Assembly (NCBI GenBank): GCA_022578965.1
Contig: MU400627.1
Coordinates: forward strand, 1-64,000
Source of the DNA: Xylaria sp. FL1777
Taxonomy: Eukaryota; Ascomycota; Sordariomycetes; Xylariales; Xylariaceae
Direction of reading: 5' to 3'
Length of the DNA: 64,000 nt
How positions within the stretch are numbered: position 1 is the stretch's first letter; each line of letters starts with the position of its first letter. Below are positions 35,555 to 45,788 of this stretch, piece after piece. The position numbers were made by a program, and so were the translations under genes. The notes below the pieces were generated by a model. That model saw only the letters and a list, made by a program, of their open reading frames with translations. It made no database searches and was not told the DNA's origin.

Positions 35555-36484
35555 TCAAGAATCATCGCTCGTCACCAAAATAGCACTGGAATACGACCCG
35601 GGACTGCCCATCGTATCATTGGTTCCTGTGCCATTCTTCAAGTAGCAGAAGCCCGCATGCTCTTTAACGATCGTAACGGCAACGCAAGGGCCCCCTCCAA
35701 CCCCCACGTTGTTTTCTAGATTCGTCGCATACGCTTTGTTGTATTCTGCGCACACCACGATACAATTCTCCAGGGTTGGTGTGTACGTCCGTAGGATATC
35801 ATGTGTTGATGCCGTGTTAGCCCAGTTCGTCCAGCACTGCTCTCGGAATTCCTGTGGCGCCCCACCCGTCTTCAACGGTATGGTCTTCCCATCCGCTGAG
35901 TACGGCGTATACCCCAAATTGTTTATTCCTGGGCAGCCACCGTCGGTGGGGAGCAGAGAATCGGCCGTCGAAGATGGGGTCGCTGATGAGGCTGCGGATG
36001 AAGCTGCGGATGAAGCAGTAGATGAAGCAGTGTTTGCGCTACTGCTGGGATTATTATCACCGCTTCCGCTGAGTTCATTGTCAGCTCGTCTAAGCAAAGG
36101 CGAGCAAAGAAATGCGATTGTAAAGGATATGAACCTTGAAGCATTCGTGGATGCGGATTTCCGCTGGGCGCTAAGCCCACCACCTACACCACCACCAATT
36201 CCCGCTGCAAGCACGATGAAAAGTGTTATGATCAGAGCCCAGAACACCGGTACAGAAAGGCCCAATACCCTTGCTTTCGCACTTTTGACGCTTTGGTTTT
36301 CAACTTGAGGCAGACTATGCTGGTCTCCTCCAGACCCTACATATCCCAGTTGTTCTTTAGCTAAAGATTCGTGTGTCGTCGTGGTAGGCGGTGTAGGCGT
36401 TGGCAGAGGATACAAGCCGGTCTCCAAGGGAACCACTTCGAGATCCGCCTGCTCATGGTGAAATCTTGGACTTATTGAATCCAT
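35555..36484 (-). CDS. single-pass membrane-anchored surface protein
   Basis: A 309-aa reading frame. The cytosolic-looking N-terminus is Pro/Thr-rich (PLPTPTPPTTTTHE). One transmembrane helix follows, VPVFWALIITLFIVLAAGI (about residues 78-98), then a Gly-rich turn and a Ser/Ala/Thr low-complexity stalk made of TASSAASSA-type repeats (about residues 150-172). The C-terminal Cys-containing domain (GGCPGINN, FREQCWTNW, NCIVVCAEYNKAY, FCYLKNGT) resembles the PAN-like extracellular end of many fungal plasma-membrane proteins. A 45-bp segment encoding FISFTIAFLCSPLL starts with GT and ends with AG and keeps frame if removed, so it may be an unrecognised short intron. No family name is offered with confidence. 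Confidence 0.65.
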   Translation of the reverse strand: MDSISPRFHHEQADLEVVPLETGLYPLPTPTPPTTTTHESLAKEQLGYVGSGGDQHSLPQVENQSVKSAKARVLGLSVPVFWALIITLFIVLAAGIGGGVGGGLSAQRKSASTNASRFISFTIAFLCSPLLRRADNELSGSGDNNPSSSANTASSTASSAASSAASSATPSSTADSLLPTDGGCPGINNLGYTPYSADGKTIPLKTGGAPQEFREQCWTNWANTASTHDILRTYTPTLENCIVVCAEYNKAYATNLENNVGVGGGPCVAVTIVKEHAGFCYLKNGTGTNDTMGSPGSYSSAILVTSDDS

Positions 36485-36632
36485 ATCGACTTGGGGGTGA
36501 TGTTGCTATGAAAATCGTCTTTCGACGAGTCCCAGGGAACCCCGCTGTTGTTTATGATTGCAGAAAAATTAAATCGCAAACCGATGTCATTGAGATGAAT
36601 ACTCTCCCAAGGAGATCTTATAAGTCGCAAAA

Positions 36633-36661
36633 TACAGGTCGCCAGGATCATGAAGGTTAGC
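36633..36661 (+). repeat. 29-bp inverted repeat, left arm
   Basis: The sequence beginning tacaggtcgccaggatcatg matches exactly, on the other strand, 36845-36873. The arms are 183 bp apart, giving a 241-bp unit. Confidence 0.8.
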
Positions 36662-36844
36662 GCTACGCTAGTAGCTTGTACTGGCAGGGAATTTTTGGTA
36701 TAAAAACTGTTCGATCTACTTGCTGAACAGGGGCTGTTCAGTGGCAAAACCGCTGCGAAACTGATCAACAGTTGATTTTCTACTGAATTAACATGACAGC
36801 CTTGTGAGTAGCAGTATTCCTACTTTTTTAGTATTTAGCGCGGA

Positions 36845-36873
36845 GCTAACCTTCATGATCCTGGCGACCTGTA
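36845..36873 (-). repeat. 29-bp inverted repeat, right arm
   Basis: Exact reverse complement of 36633-36661. No target-site duplication or coding content marks it as a known transposon. Confidence 0.8.
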
Positions 36874-37239
36874 GAAACACATTCAATCCTCCGTATATCT
36901 TGGTAGTTTCACAGCTTCCTTTCCTGGTATGGTACAGTAACATCGCGCAACCACGGCTCAGCTCCGCGCAAAAATAGCTTCCTTGAGTTGCTTTATACCT
37001 ACTACGTAATCTGTCGCTCCCCACCGTGAAACGATTGACTTAACGCGACACGATTCCTTCATCGAATCCCCCTTGCTAGATATGTACCACAGCACCTCCT
37101 ATTCGCTATGCGAGTGTCTCCAGATGTTCTTCCCTAACCCATATAGAGTCTAATGTCAAATATGGGGTCCAGAAAAAAGGGTCGCCCCATGTCAATCTGC
37201 GGGGGCCAAAAGCCTAAATATGGTCTTGTAGTAGTATAG

Positions 37240-37272
37240 TATCCCTTTAGCTGGGGTTTCAGCTGCAATACC
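37240..37272 (+). repeat. terminal inverted repeat, left
   Basis: Exact 33-bp match, in inverted orientation, to 39308-39340. It lies 71 bp beyond the transposase stop codon. Confidence 0.8.
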
Positions 37273-37343
37273 TGCCAAGACCACCAAGCAGGGATATAAC
37301 AGCCAATCAAAGCAATTGAAGTGAAAGGTACTTCCATTCCCAC

Positions 37344-39101
37344 CTATTTTAGCCCATGCCAAAGGTCACTACAATAACTATTGTTACATAGTGCTACATC
37401 ACACTTTTTACAGCTATACCTTGTTTGAACCCTTTTTCCAATATCAGCGTTTCCAGCTATTTCACCTAGAACCGTACGTTTCTGGCTGTTGATTTTTAAG
37501 CCCCGGCAAGCCTTGCAAGGGCTACATTTGCCCCGATTGATCAATTGGTGGGTGGAAGGGTGTTTTTCGAAGGTATTGGGCCCAGAATAGCCCCTTGTGC
37601 CAGCCTTCGATAAACAGCCATATTTCTCGAATATAGCTGTTATTATGGCTTCTCTCCAAGCGGTCTGGTCTTCATACGGCTTCCAACCTAGCCGGTCCTT
37701 TGGGCACCGTTTTTGTAGCAAAAAGGTGTTAGTTAGGGCTGTATCAAGGATAAATTGAAGAAATAAGCACTTCTTACGCCCCCTTCGAATTCGGTGACTC
37801 CAGCTATTATAGCCCCTTAATTGGTTAGCAGAGTCAACACCAGCCTTATAGATATTGTAGTCCCTTGCTACAGCCGGTACGGCCACTTCTTTAACCGGAA
37901 GGTCACCAAAAACAGCGTTTGCAGCCTTCGTATTGGGTGGTTTACGCCGTATACAGCTAATACAGCCTTCAAGCCCGGAATAAACAGTTGACATAAACCG
38001 TACATTAACGGTGCCCTTATATATAAATTGCTGTATTTTCCCATCAGCCGTAGCCTCGGTCTGCATGCTGTTCCAGGCTAATTGGTCTTTGGGATCCTTC
38101 GTACAAAGGTCAGCAAAGGGCTTATATATTCCAGACCCCTTACAGGCCGTTGCAGTCGTCCCAATCCCCATATAGTCCCGTAAATAGCGTAGCAAATGGA
38201 TCGACGGAAATAGGTTATCGCAATAGAGGTGGTAGGGCTGTTGCGGAAGCCTTCGCAATAGAGTAACAACCACTTGTTGGGTGTCATTTAGCTGTTTTAG
38301 GGCTATTTCGGCCGTTGAAGCGTTCGGTGGAAGGTTTATACGTTGTTTCCGACCCGTTGATAGAGACTTGGAAGGGTAAGGTATGCCAATTGGCCCTATA
38401 TGGTTATAGTGCCATATCTAGTCCAATATATAGCCCTGAGCCGCAATAACCCATACTTTGAAGCCTAGGGGGTCTGGTTTGCCTTGTACGTACGTAGTTA
38501 TTATAGACCGGCCGGTAAACGCTACCATAGACTCATCTATAGTTATAGCTAAAGGTATGGTAATTAGCCGTTTAGCTGCTGCTTTGACCACTTCGGAGAC
38601 TTCAGAAACCCTTGAAAATAGCCGTGGAAGCCCTGTATCTTCGGTATTGGGGTCCCAGAAGGTGAAGTGCCGCGATAAATCCCAGTAGCGGTCCTGGCTA
38701 ATATATAACGAAAGTGTATGCCTTGGCCGAAGGTCTGTTTTTCGGGACCAATAGCTATTAATACGGTTTTCTTGGTGTAAGCCCATATAAATAAGGCTAG
38801 CAAGAAAAGAGTACAATTCTGGAAGGCTAGTAGGGCGCCAGGAGTTATCACGCGATTTTGGCTGTAGCGGCCCTTCTTTTCGACTTTCATTAAAGTATTC
38901 AACCCACTTAGCAATTAGCCAAGCTGGAAAAAAGACTTCAAATAGCCCAAGGGGGGTGGTAGGTAGGTCGGCAACTTCGAAATCGCGGTCTGGAAGATCC
39001 ATAGGTCGGAATTCTGTAGGTTCTGCGTGGTCGTATGTAGGGGCTAAATTGGGTTCGAATGTGCCCCCATCTGCCTCTGTTTTGGCTGCGTTTTTTGGCA
39101 T
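37344..39101 (-). pseudogene. piggyBac-type transposase with one nonsense codon
   Basis: A DDE_Tnp_1_7 (PF13843) transposase. The N-terminal block FEVFFPAWLIAKWVEYFN and LASLIYMGLHQ is typical of piggyBac-derived proteins. The catalytic Asp triad is visible as ITIDESM, LYCDNLF and GVDSANQL. The C-terminus has a Cys-rich zinc-binding region (CSPCKACRG, SCKKCDVALCNNSYC). The frame is continuous from 39101 to 37344 except for one TAG at 38420-38418, where the context ILD-stop-IWHYNHIGP suggests a former Trp. On the plus strand this is a CpA to TpA change, the RIP signature. The enzyme is therefore inactive unless the stop is read through, giving a 227-aa N-terminal piece only. Confidence 0.85.
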
Positions 39102-39307
39102 CGTTATTCAACGAATTTTCGAGCGGAAAAGTGACCTGCATTTACAGCTTGATACGCGCTTTCAATCGATGTATTTACTTTAATTGAAGTTATTGTTTTG
39201 ACTGAATAGCGAAGGAGTGTCAAAGGATTGAAGGTTTGGTTGTATTCCGTACCGATGATGTCACTCATGTTAGCAGGGGTAGTGTGGGTCCAGAAAGGGG
39301 TAAAAAA

Positions 39308-39340
39308 GGTATTGCAGCTGAAACCCCAGCTAAAGGGATA
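39308..39340 (-). repeat. terminal inverted repeat, right
   Basis: Exact reverse complement of 37240-37272, about 210 bp upstream of the transposase start. Confidence 0.8.
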
Positions 39341-40046
39341 GTATAGACAGGATGCCAAGGACCATTAGAAGATGACATACATAGGTACTTAACCATTCTT
39401 ATTTCCTACTTACTACCTCGCGAGCTAAGCTTCGCGGATAGCCTCTAGCTCAACGCTTGCGAATTAACGTCTTTTCCCATTCACATCAATTAGGAACTCT
39501 GACTTATCACGAATATGTGTCGTTGCGCAATGCCACCGAAATCCCACAATAGGAGAGCCCTACTACTACCTCGTATCCCTTTGTTCTATAGAAGGTAGCA
39601 TTACTTCTCTGAACATTTTTCGGCCCTCGTCTAGTGTCCCATCATCGTTGTATCGGGGGCAGGCTAATTTTGGTGAGCATTCACCAAAGGGTCCGAAGAC
39701 CTCATCTCTTCTTTTGAAGAACAGGAGGTAAGAAGAAGAGCAGGAATGGAAAAGGGGATATATACTCTTCATCCCAACTGAATCCCATCTACCTTTTTTT
39801 CTCATCCTCAGTTTCCAGCTTCTAAGATTGGCAGGTACCATTATCAACAAGCATCGCATGACGTCGTAGGCTTGGCAATCTGTAGAGCGACAAAGACTGC
39901 CCTCCTATCTATTCACTTGCCATCTGCAGCCCAGACATTAGCAGTATTTGCGACATGATGGTGCTAGATGTTACCATACCTCGTCCCTTCTCCAATACCG
40001 CGGGGCAGACGCCTAAAGACGACAGGTTGAATAGCGAGACTATTTC
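39341..40046. other. intergenic
   Basis: A minus-strand frame at 39859-39566 could splice into a short Cys-containing peptide (FGECSPKLACPRYNDDG), but its family is not recognised and it is not called as a gene. Nothing else was seen. Confidence 0.45.
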
Positions 40047-40057
40047 TATATATAAGG
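40047..40057 (+). promoter_or_regulatory. TATA-box-like element
   Basis: TATATATAAGG about 100 bp before the carboxypeptidase start codon, in the expected place for a core promoter. Confidence 0.45.
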
Positions 40058-40154
40058 TCGTCGTATGGACTATGGCACCCTACATCCTGTGATATTTCGG
40101 TGAGCTCGGAATCTATCTCGTCCAGTTAAGCTGCAGGTCTGTCTCATCAACAAA

Positions 40155-41571
40155 ATGCGAGGTCTCTATTTAAATTCCATTCTAGCCGCTGTCGCTGTAT
40201 GCGCCTCGGCGATGGCCACGAACCAGATATCATTGCCTTACAAAGGTTTCAAGGTCTTCCGCGTCAAGACGCATGCCCACCCAGCTGTGATACAGGAGAG
40301 GCTCTCTGGTATCAAATTTGAGCAGTGGAATCAAGATGTCAACAGTCATATTGATATCGTCTTGGCGCCTGACCAGATTGCCGCATTCGAAGAGCTAGGA
40401 CTTGAGTTTGATACCATGCACGAAGATCTCGGGGCTTCGATAGCCACTGAATCAACCTATAGCTCCCTTGGGAAGAGACAGGCTGGAAATTCATCATGGT
40501 TCGACTCGTACCACGACTATCAAGATCATATTCAGTACTTCCAAAGCCTACATGATCTTTTCCCGGGCAATTCGGAGATCATCTCTTCAGGCTACTCGTA
40601 CGAAAATAGGAGCCTGTACGGGATTCACTTATGGGGTGCAGACGGACCCGGTAAACCAGCAGTCTTGTATCACGGAACAGTTCACGCCAGGGAGTGGATT
40701 AGTACAGCAGTACGTGAACTTCCGAAAGTAGGAGACTAATCATCTCATACTCATCCTAAATAGGTGACCGAATACCTGACCTACAAACTCGTCACTGAGT
40801 ATAACGCTGGTGACAATGACACTCGTTCCGTTCTCGACAAGTATGATTTCTACATCATCCCGATAGTAAACCCGGACGGTAAGAGGCACACACTTGATGA
40901 TATATTGACCTTATCGCCGAAACTAACCCCTCCAAGGCTTCGTCTACACGCAGACGACGGAGCGTCTATGGCGCAAGAACCGCCAACCGGGGCCGAACGG
41001 CACAAGCTGCTACGGGCGGGACATCAACCGCAACTGGGAGTTCGCATGGGACGCGAATCCACAGGGCGCATCGACGAACCCGTGCTCGCAGACGTACAAG
41101 GGCGAGCGGGCCTCGGACACGCCCGAGAACCAGGGCCTGGACAAGCTCGTGCATCAGCTCCGCGACGGCGCCGGCATCAAGCTGTACATCGACTGGCACA
41201 GCTACGGCCAGTACATCCTGTCACCGTTCGGGTACAAGGAGACGCTGTACGCACCGGAGCTCGGCAAATGGACCGAGGCCGCGCAGATCGTGAGCGACGC
41301 CATCCGCGACAGCTCCAGCGCCCTCACCACCTTCACCTTCGGGCCCAGCGGCGCCACCCTGTACGCCACCACCGGGGCTGCGCCCGACCACGTCTACAGC
41401 GTTGGCCGTGCTGAGTTCTCGTATACCATTGAGCTGAGGGACATTGGCCAGCACGGGTTCGTCCTGCCGCCTGAGCTCATCCGGCCTACGGTGGAGGAGC
41501 AGTGGGCTGGGCAACAGGTTCTCTGGAGCTTGTTAGACGAGGAGTTCTTCGATGGCAAGGGACGAGCTTAG
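40155..41571 (+). CDS. secreted M14A metallocarboxypeptidase
   Basis: Exons 40155-40709, 40764-40878 and 40937-41571 encode a 434-aa preproenzyme. A signal peptide (NSILAAVAVCASAMA) is followed by a propeptide of about 90 residues, with a KR site (SSLGKRQAGNSSW) for maturation. The catalytic domain shows the zinc ligands HAREW (His, Glu) and DWHSYGQY (His), the substrate-binding GRDINRNWEFAWD (Arg, Asn), and the general base Glu in FSYTIELRDIGQHGF. This is the carboxypeptidase A/B type that removes C-terminal residues from peptides outside the cell. The gene looks intact. Exon 3 is markedly richer in G and C than exon 1, enough to open long frames on other strands, which are not real genes. 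Confidence 0.93.
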
Positions 41572-41933
41572 ATTACCAGAGATTATCAAGGTCATGCAGT
41601 AGTTACTCATGTTTTGTGGTAATGTGCTATGTGATACGGGCTTCCAATGGCCCGTCAGTGCCTTATTTAATTCATTCTATACTCGATGGGGACGAAGACA
41701 GTCTAAAAGTACATAGTTGTTTTCCACGTGAATGACCAGGTACACAAGCATCTCGAAGTGGAACTGCACCCATGCTTGACATGATGCAGGCTCCTTTCTC
41801 AGCATAAGGTCTCTAAAGTCTAAGCGAAAATAAGACCCTTTAAACGATCTAGAACCTCAGTAAATGGCAATTCTTACGTTTTGTCCTTCCAAATACATTC
41901 CATTTACAGGGGGTTGCCTACTTAGAATACCGG

Positions 41934-41944
41934 TATATAAAAGG
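41934..41944 (+). promoter_or_regulatory. TATA-box-like element
   Basis: TATATAAAAGG, a strong TATA match, 48 bp before the ATG at 41992. It is the main reason to consider that frame. Confidence 0.4.
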
Positions 41945-41991
41945 GGCCATCCTGGTAGCAATTACCACATTCCTACCACCTGCACAAGTAA

Positions 41992-42354
41992 ATGAGCAAA
42001 GAAAACCACCCTTTCGCACGAGCCCTGGCAATTGGGGTGAAATCTCGCTGCATTTCCTCTCATTGCACAGCATCCAAACTGAGTCTTTGTTCGACTACAT
42101 CCTTGTTGGAGAAGGTCTGGTCCTCGCGGGCAGTAGACACACATGCGAAACCTGAATTGGTTTCCCGTGTCACAATTGAACTCTACTTATCTCGGAACCA
42201 CGGTTGTTACCTATCTCAGGCCGATGCAGTCCCGTCTACATTCTGGAGTAGCCGTAACATCACCTTTGCATATCAGTTGGCAAGCTTTCATGATCTCCGC
42301 GCCCCGGTTGACGGGGTTTTGTGCATGTCGCCCCCAATATCCACGAACCTGTAG
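41992..42354 (+). CDS. possible small protein, unrecognised
   Basis: A 120-aa frame from ATG to stop, preceded by a good TATA element. The protein has scattered Cys and no signal peptide, repeat or known motif. Composition does not clearly separate it from chance. It may be a real short gene, the first exon of something decayed, or noise; I lean towards noise. Confidence 0.2.
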   Translation: MSKENHPFARALAIGVKSRCISSHCTASKLSLCSTTSLLEKVWSSRAVDTHAKPELVSRVTIELYLSRNHGCYLSQADAVPSTFWSSRNITFAYQLASFHDLRAPVDGVLCMSPPISTNL

Positions 42355-43476
42355 TGCTACAGATCGCTGCTTTGGTACTTCGACTTAGAGCCTGCTCCAG
42401 GCTTCGATTTGAGTTATGATGGTCCTTATCTAATTTTAAATGGAGGGGAGGCATTTTGGTGGAAAACAAACTGGGAGGTCATATTTGATAAACTCACTGT
42501 TCGCCAAGTTCTTCGATGTTTTGCGAAAGATTTCTGTGAGCAATATTTCCTGCCACCGTATATCAATATTTCCCTGATTCCCTCGTACATGAACAACCAT
42601 TGTAGATAGTGCAAGACCGTTATCGAATCACAGCGTGGCCCTAAGCCTTGTGGCTGTCACAGCGAAGTTGTAATACCCCTTTCCCCTCATTGAGGTATCT
42701 AGAAGTGCACTTTAGTAGATGCACCTGAAAAATTGGCCGTGACTCACTCCCGATAGCACAGCAAAAGATTTTTGTAAGCCGCAATAGTCTTTACAGTCTA
42801 TTACTTTTCAGTTGGAAAATGATATTAAATAGTGAGTAGTCCTAAGAGCTACGAGGGTAAACTTGTTGAGAACAAAGTACACTAGATTGTACAACATACC
42901 GAACAATCCTAGATTAACTTGCATCGATATTTTTTCTTTTTATAATGCGTTATTATTAATAAGGAATTATAAGCGCCGTTAAGCTCTACAGCTCTTAGCA
43001 TAAAGTCAGCAATGAATTTATCGGCTACTACCTCGATAAAAGTGCACAATTTTTTTCCTGACCTCGAACATTAGCTTATACAAAACATATGCAGCGTCAG
43101 CAGAGGTGATATGTTTCAGGCCCAATCAAGAAATGATTTATCACCCATCAAGGGATTAAGTTCCGTAGTAAGAAGTAGTAGCCTACCAAATCTATATTGA
43201 TCGTTTACTGTAGATCTACCAATCGCGAGCGTGAAAGTTATCTTCCGTGAGTTTTAGCGATACTTCGTCCGCGGGGGACGGACGTGTCAATCTTATTCTA
43301 GAACTTTCCATTGATCATAGTATTTTGTAATTAAAATGAGTCATTCTGTTGCCGCATTTATCCCCGCATCATATTCATGCCCTGGTGTGATCCAACATTT
43401 CCGCCTCCTTCCCAGTCTCTTTCTTACTTAATTATCACTCAGACGAGAATTCTTGACAGATGCCCACGGATTAGTC

Positions 43477-43947
43477 ATGGAAGAGCTGGATAATGGGTTC
43501 AGAAGGCTGGACCTCAACGCCCCAGAACAAATTCCGTTTCAACCCTCCGGTCGCCTCTCTGAGAAATTGAGCGACACTCCTCGATATCTATTCCGTGTCT
43601 TCTCGAAAAAGACTGCTAGAGAGAATAATAACGAATAGATCAAATCTGTTAATACCTTGAATAGCAAGCTTGTCAATATATTTACACGCAACCCTGAGGA
43701 TGTAGCGATAACTTTAAACGATCATCTTCGATGGGCGCTGGAGACGTCTGGAGGGGATCCTTTCATTTCCTGGACGAGCTCACTGGCTTTCGCAATTCAC
43801 TATGACATATACAAGCGTAAAAGAGAGAGAGTAGAATTGCAGACTCTTCAGCTTTGTATCGTCGACACTACCAAGTTTCCAGATAGGGTATTCCTACAAG
43901 ATACAGATCTAATCTATTGTAAGTCGCTATTACACCGAGCCATATAA
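43477..43947 (+). pseudogene. DUF7587-domain protein, interrupted
   Basis: The sequence contains the core of the fungal DUF7587 domain: RYLFRVFSKKTA, then HLRWALETSGGDPFISWTSSLAFAIHYDIYKRK, then LCIVDTTKFPDRVFLQDTDLI. The family is common in accessory fungal genes and often rich in ADP-ribosyltransferase-like guesses, but has no proven function. The frame starts MEELDNGFRRLD at 43477 and is open to 43947 except for one TAG at 43636-43638. A CAG to TAG change (CpA to TpA) would explain it. The C-terminus stops soon after the core, so the protein would be short even without the stop. Probably a decayed gene; a small unseen intron around the TAG is the alternative. Confidence 0.7.
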
Positions 43948-44272
43948 TTTACTTCACCAGTAAAATACACATATGCGATTATGTAATCTCTTGTGGGGCT
44001 TTGTAGTTTTCTAATTTACAATATATGATAGTGATAATGACTAGGACTTCAAGATTAAAGGCTTTTTTATTCAGACTAGAGACCAGCTATAGATTTGGTG
44101 ATTGGTGATATCCTATCCCCCCTCCCCCCAGAAAAAGGAAGAGCAAAAAGAAACAAAAAAAAAAAAAAACGATCAGAAATGACACGAGGGAAAAAACTAA
44201 AACAAATCAGAATTGGACGAAAGTCGATTGCAGTTCTGAAGCCGAGCGTGTTACAACGCTCATAGGAGGCAA
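43948..44272. other. intergenic with purine-rich tract
   Basis: This short gap between convergent genes contains a C-run followed by a purine tract (44129-44172) with about 14 consecutive A. Simple sequence only. Confidence 0.5.
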
Positions 44273-45021
44273 TCATCGGGCCTGCTCCCAAGCGTTGGTA
44301 GTGTAGTTGAAGCGCATCCAAGCTCCGGTTTCTTCTTGCTGTTCCCACTCAGAGTACTGTGGACGTGCCTCGTAATCTGAGGTAGTTGTATTCGCTCTCT
44401 GCGCTGACCCGCGGTGCGAGCGCTCCGATACTCTCGCCGTCGAAGATTCTGACGCCCTGGAAGTCGAAGCCGGCTGGTGTGCCTGTATCGAGGATTGTGG
44501 TATGTTTCCAATACTGAGTGTTGGGTCGATGACGCTTTTACCTTTGCGTACAACACCCTCTCCAACAGCCGACATATGATTCCAATCAGCACCTCTCAAA
44601 TAAACGTGAACCTTAACCGGATTGGACCCCCCTCGTAGGTCAGCAGACACATGCTCAATGGGTTGTTGATATGCCTCTCCAGTCGCGCTATCAATTGAAA
44701 ACTGATGAGGCGGTGCACTATGAGTGCAGCAGGTTAGCATTATCGTCGGGAGTTTCTCGAGAATCAGATAACAGGAACTCAAGCTTATGAATAGCGAACA
44801 ACATACGTAATCTTGACAGATGTAGCACCAAGGCGGTGAGCAGCCAGATACAGAAAATGCTCAGTCATGGCCTTCAATAATGCTTCCGACTGCGTCGTCC
44901 TTCTGGCCTCCGCGGGGAGCTTGGAAGATAAGGAGCTGGCTTGCCATCTGAGGGACACACCGTTGATTTCGCCGGACTCGGCTGTTGCAGGAAGAATATA
45001 TTGATAGATTGGATGAGACAT
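44273..45021 (-). CDS. hypothetical protein, two exons
   Basis: Exons 45021-44807 and 44717-44273 join in phase across an 89-bp intron to 219 aa. The N-terminal half looks folded (PIYQYILPATAESGEINGVSLRW, ALLKAMTEHFLYLAAHRLGAT, VKVHVYLRGADW). The C-terminal third is Ser/Arg/Gln-rich and likely disordered, ending with EWEQQEETGAWMRFNYT. The short aromatic ending WMRFNYTTNAWEQ is reminiscent of small fungal proteins that end in a W-rich peptide. No family is recognised, and there is no signal peptide or membrane segment. An ATG 26 codons upstream exists (45099), but the start at 45021 gives the better-looking N-terminus. Confidence 0.6.
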
Positions 45022-45788
45022 TGAGAATAGCGTATTGATAGCTCTCGAAAATGCGAAGAAATTGGGGGATAGGATAAGTTGGGATTGGTAGTGGCCCAAT
45101 CACAATCATATGACTTATAGTAGAGGTTGGATGACAGGTCGGACTGGAGATAGTGTATAAAAAAGGTGTCCTACAGTCCAGAGATCCTCGCTGCTTTATA
45201 TACTCATGTAGCATGGTTGGAAACTTCTTTGAGACCTCATGAGCAGTTTGAAGCCCGGCGGATCCCTTTGCACCGTATGGCCATGTCTGGCCTGGAGTTC
45301 TGGAGTGCGGCGGTTGTCGACCGAACTTGCGCTGGATCAGGCCGCTTTGCGACGGGACCTTTTTCTCAGGGTGAGGCGCATACTAACGGTGACAGCGGAA
45401 GCGTGTCCAATCCAATGAAGTTTCAGGCGAACGGAGTTGGATTGAGTGATGATGATGTCTCCATGATTAGGTATGGGGACACGTCCCTACCACACCTTCC
45501 GAAGGCCAATGAATAACAGTTTGTCGGGGCTGGCATCTGGATGGACGATCCTGGGTAGTTGGGGATTTCGGTCTGCTTGGTCTCTTTCACGGCCGAGGAA
45601 CCAACAGAATCATTGCTGCAGCCACTCTGAGCCACCAAAGAGTCCTTTGCTGGTAGGGCTAACTCATCAATGTGACATGTTAGCATGCTAGAAGGCTCAA
45701 ATTGTGGGTACTAAAGAGGTTGGCCCAGGGGCTCCACTGACTCCATCGGCCCACTTAATAATGACCTCCGCGGCAAACAAGGGCCAAC
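45022..45788. other. intergenic, divergent promoters
   Basis: The region between the divergent hypothetical gene and the kinase gene. Frames of 80-120 codons exist on both strands here, without motifs. Nothing else was recognised. Confidence 0.45.

Larger units (their letters stand above)
36485..37239. other. intergenic with a 29-bp inverted repeat
   Basis: No supported gene. It contains the inverted repeat arms at 36633-36661 and 36845-36873. The rest is unremarkable. Confidence 0.5.
37240..39340 (-). mobile_element. piggyBac-type DNA transposon, ~2.1 kb
   Basis: Exact 33-bp inverted repeats at 37240-37272 and 39308-39340 enclose a piggyBac-family transposase on minus. Counted from tat..ata, the repeat begins TATCCCTTTAGC. 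The 6-bp word gtatag lies immediately outside both ends (37234-37239 and 39341-39346). This could be a target duplication, but piggyBac elements normally duplicate TTAA, which is absent here, so the exact ends are open. The element is younger than the RIP block: its sequence keeps normal composition. Confidence 0.8.
41572..43476. other. intergenic with one doubtful small frame
   Basis: About 1.9 kb. The only candidate is the frame at 41992-42354 described separately. The rest is AT-rich (notably 42890-43060) without recognisable features. Confidence 0.5.

Noticed and set aside
39566..39859. Minus-strand peptide with CSPKLACPRYNDDG
   Set aside because: Could be a remnant of a real gene, but no family is recognised and no flanking exons were found.
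45166..45516. 116-codon plus-strand frame in a divergent promoter region
   Set aside because: No motif, a start without context, and it overlaps open frames on the other strand.
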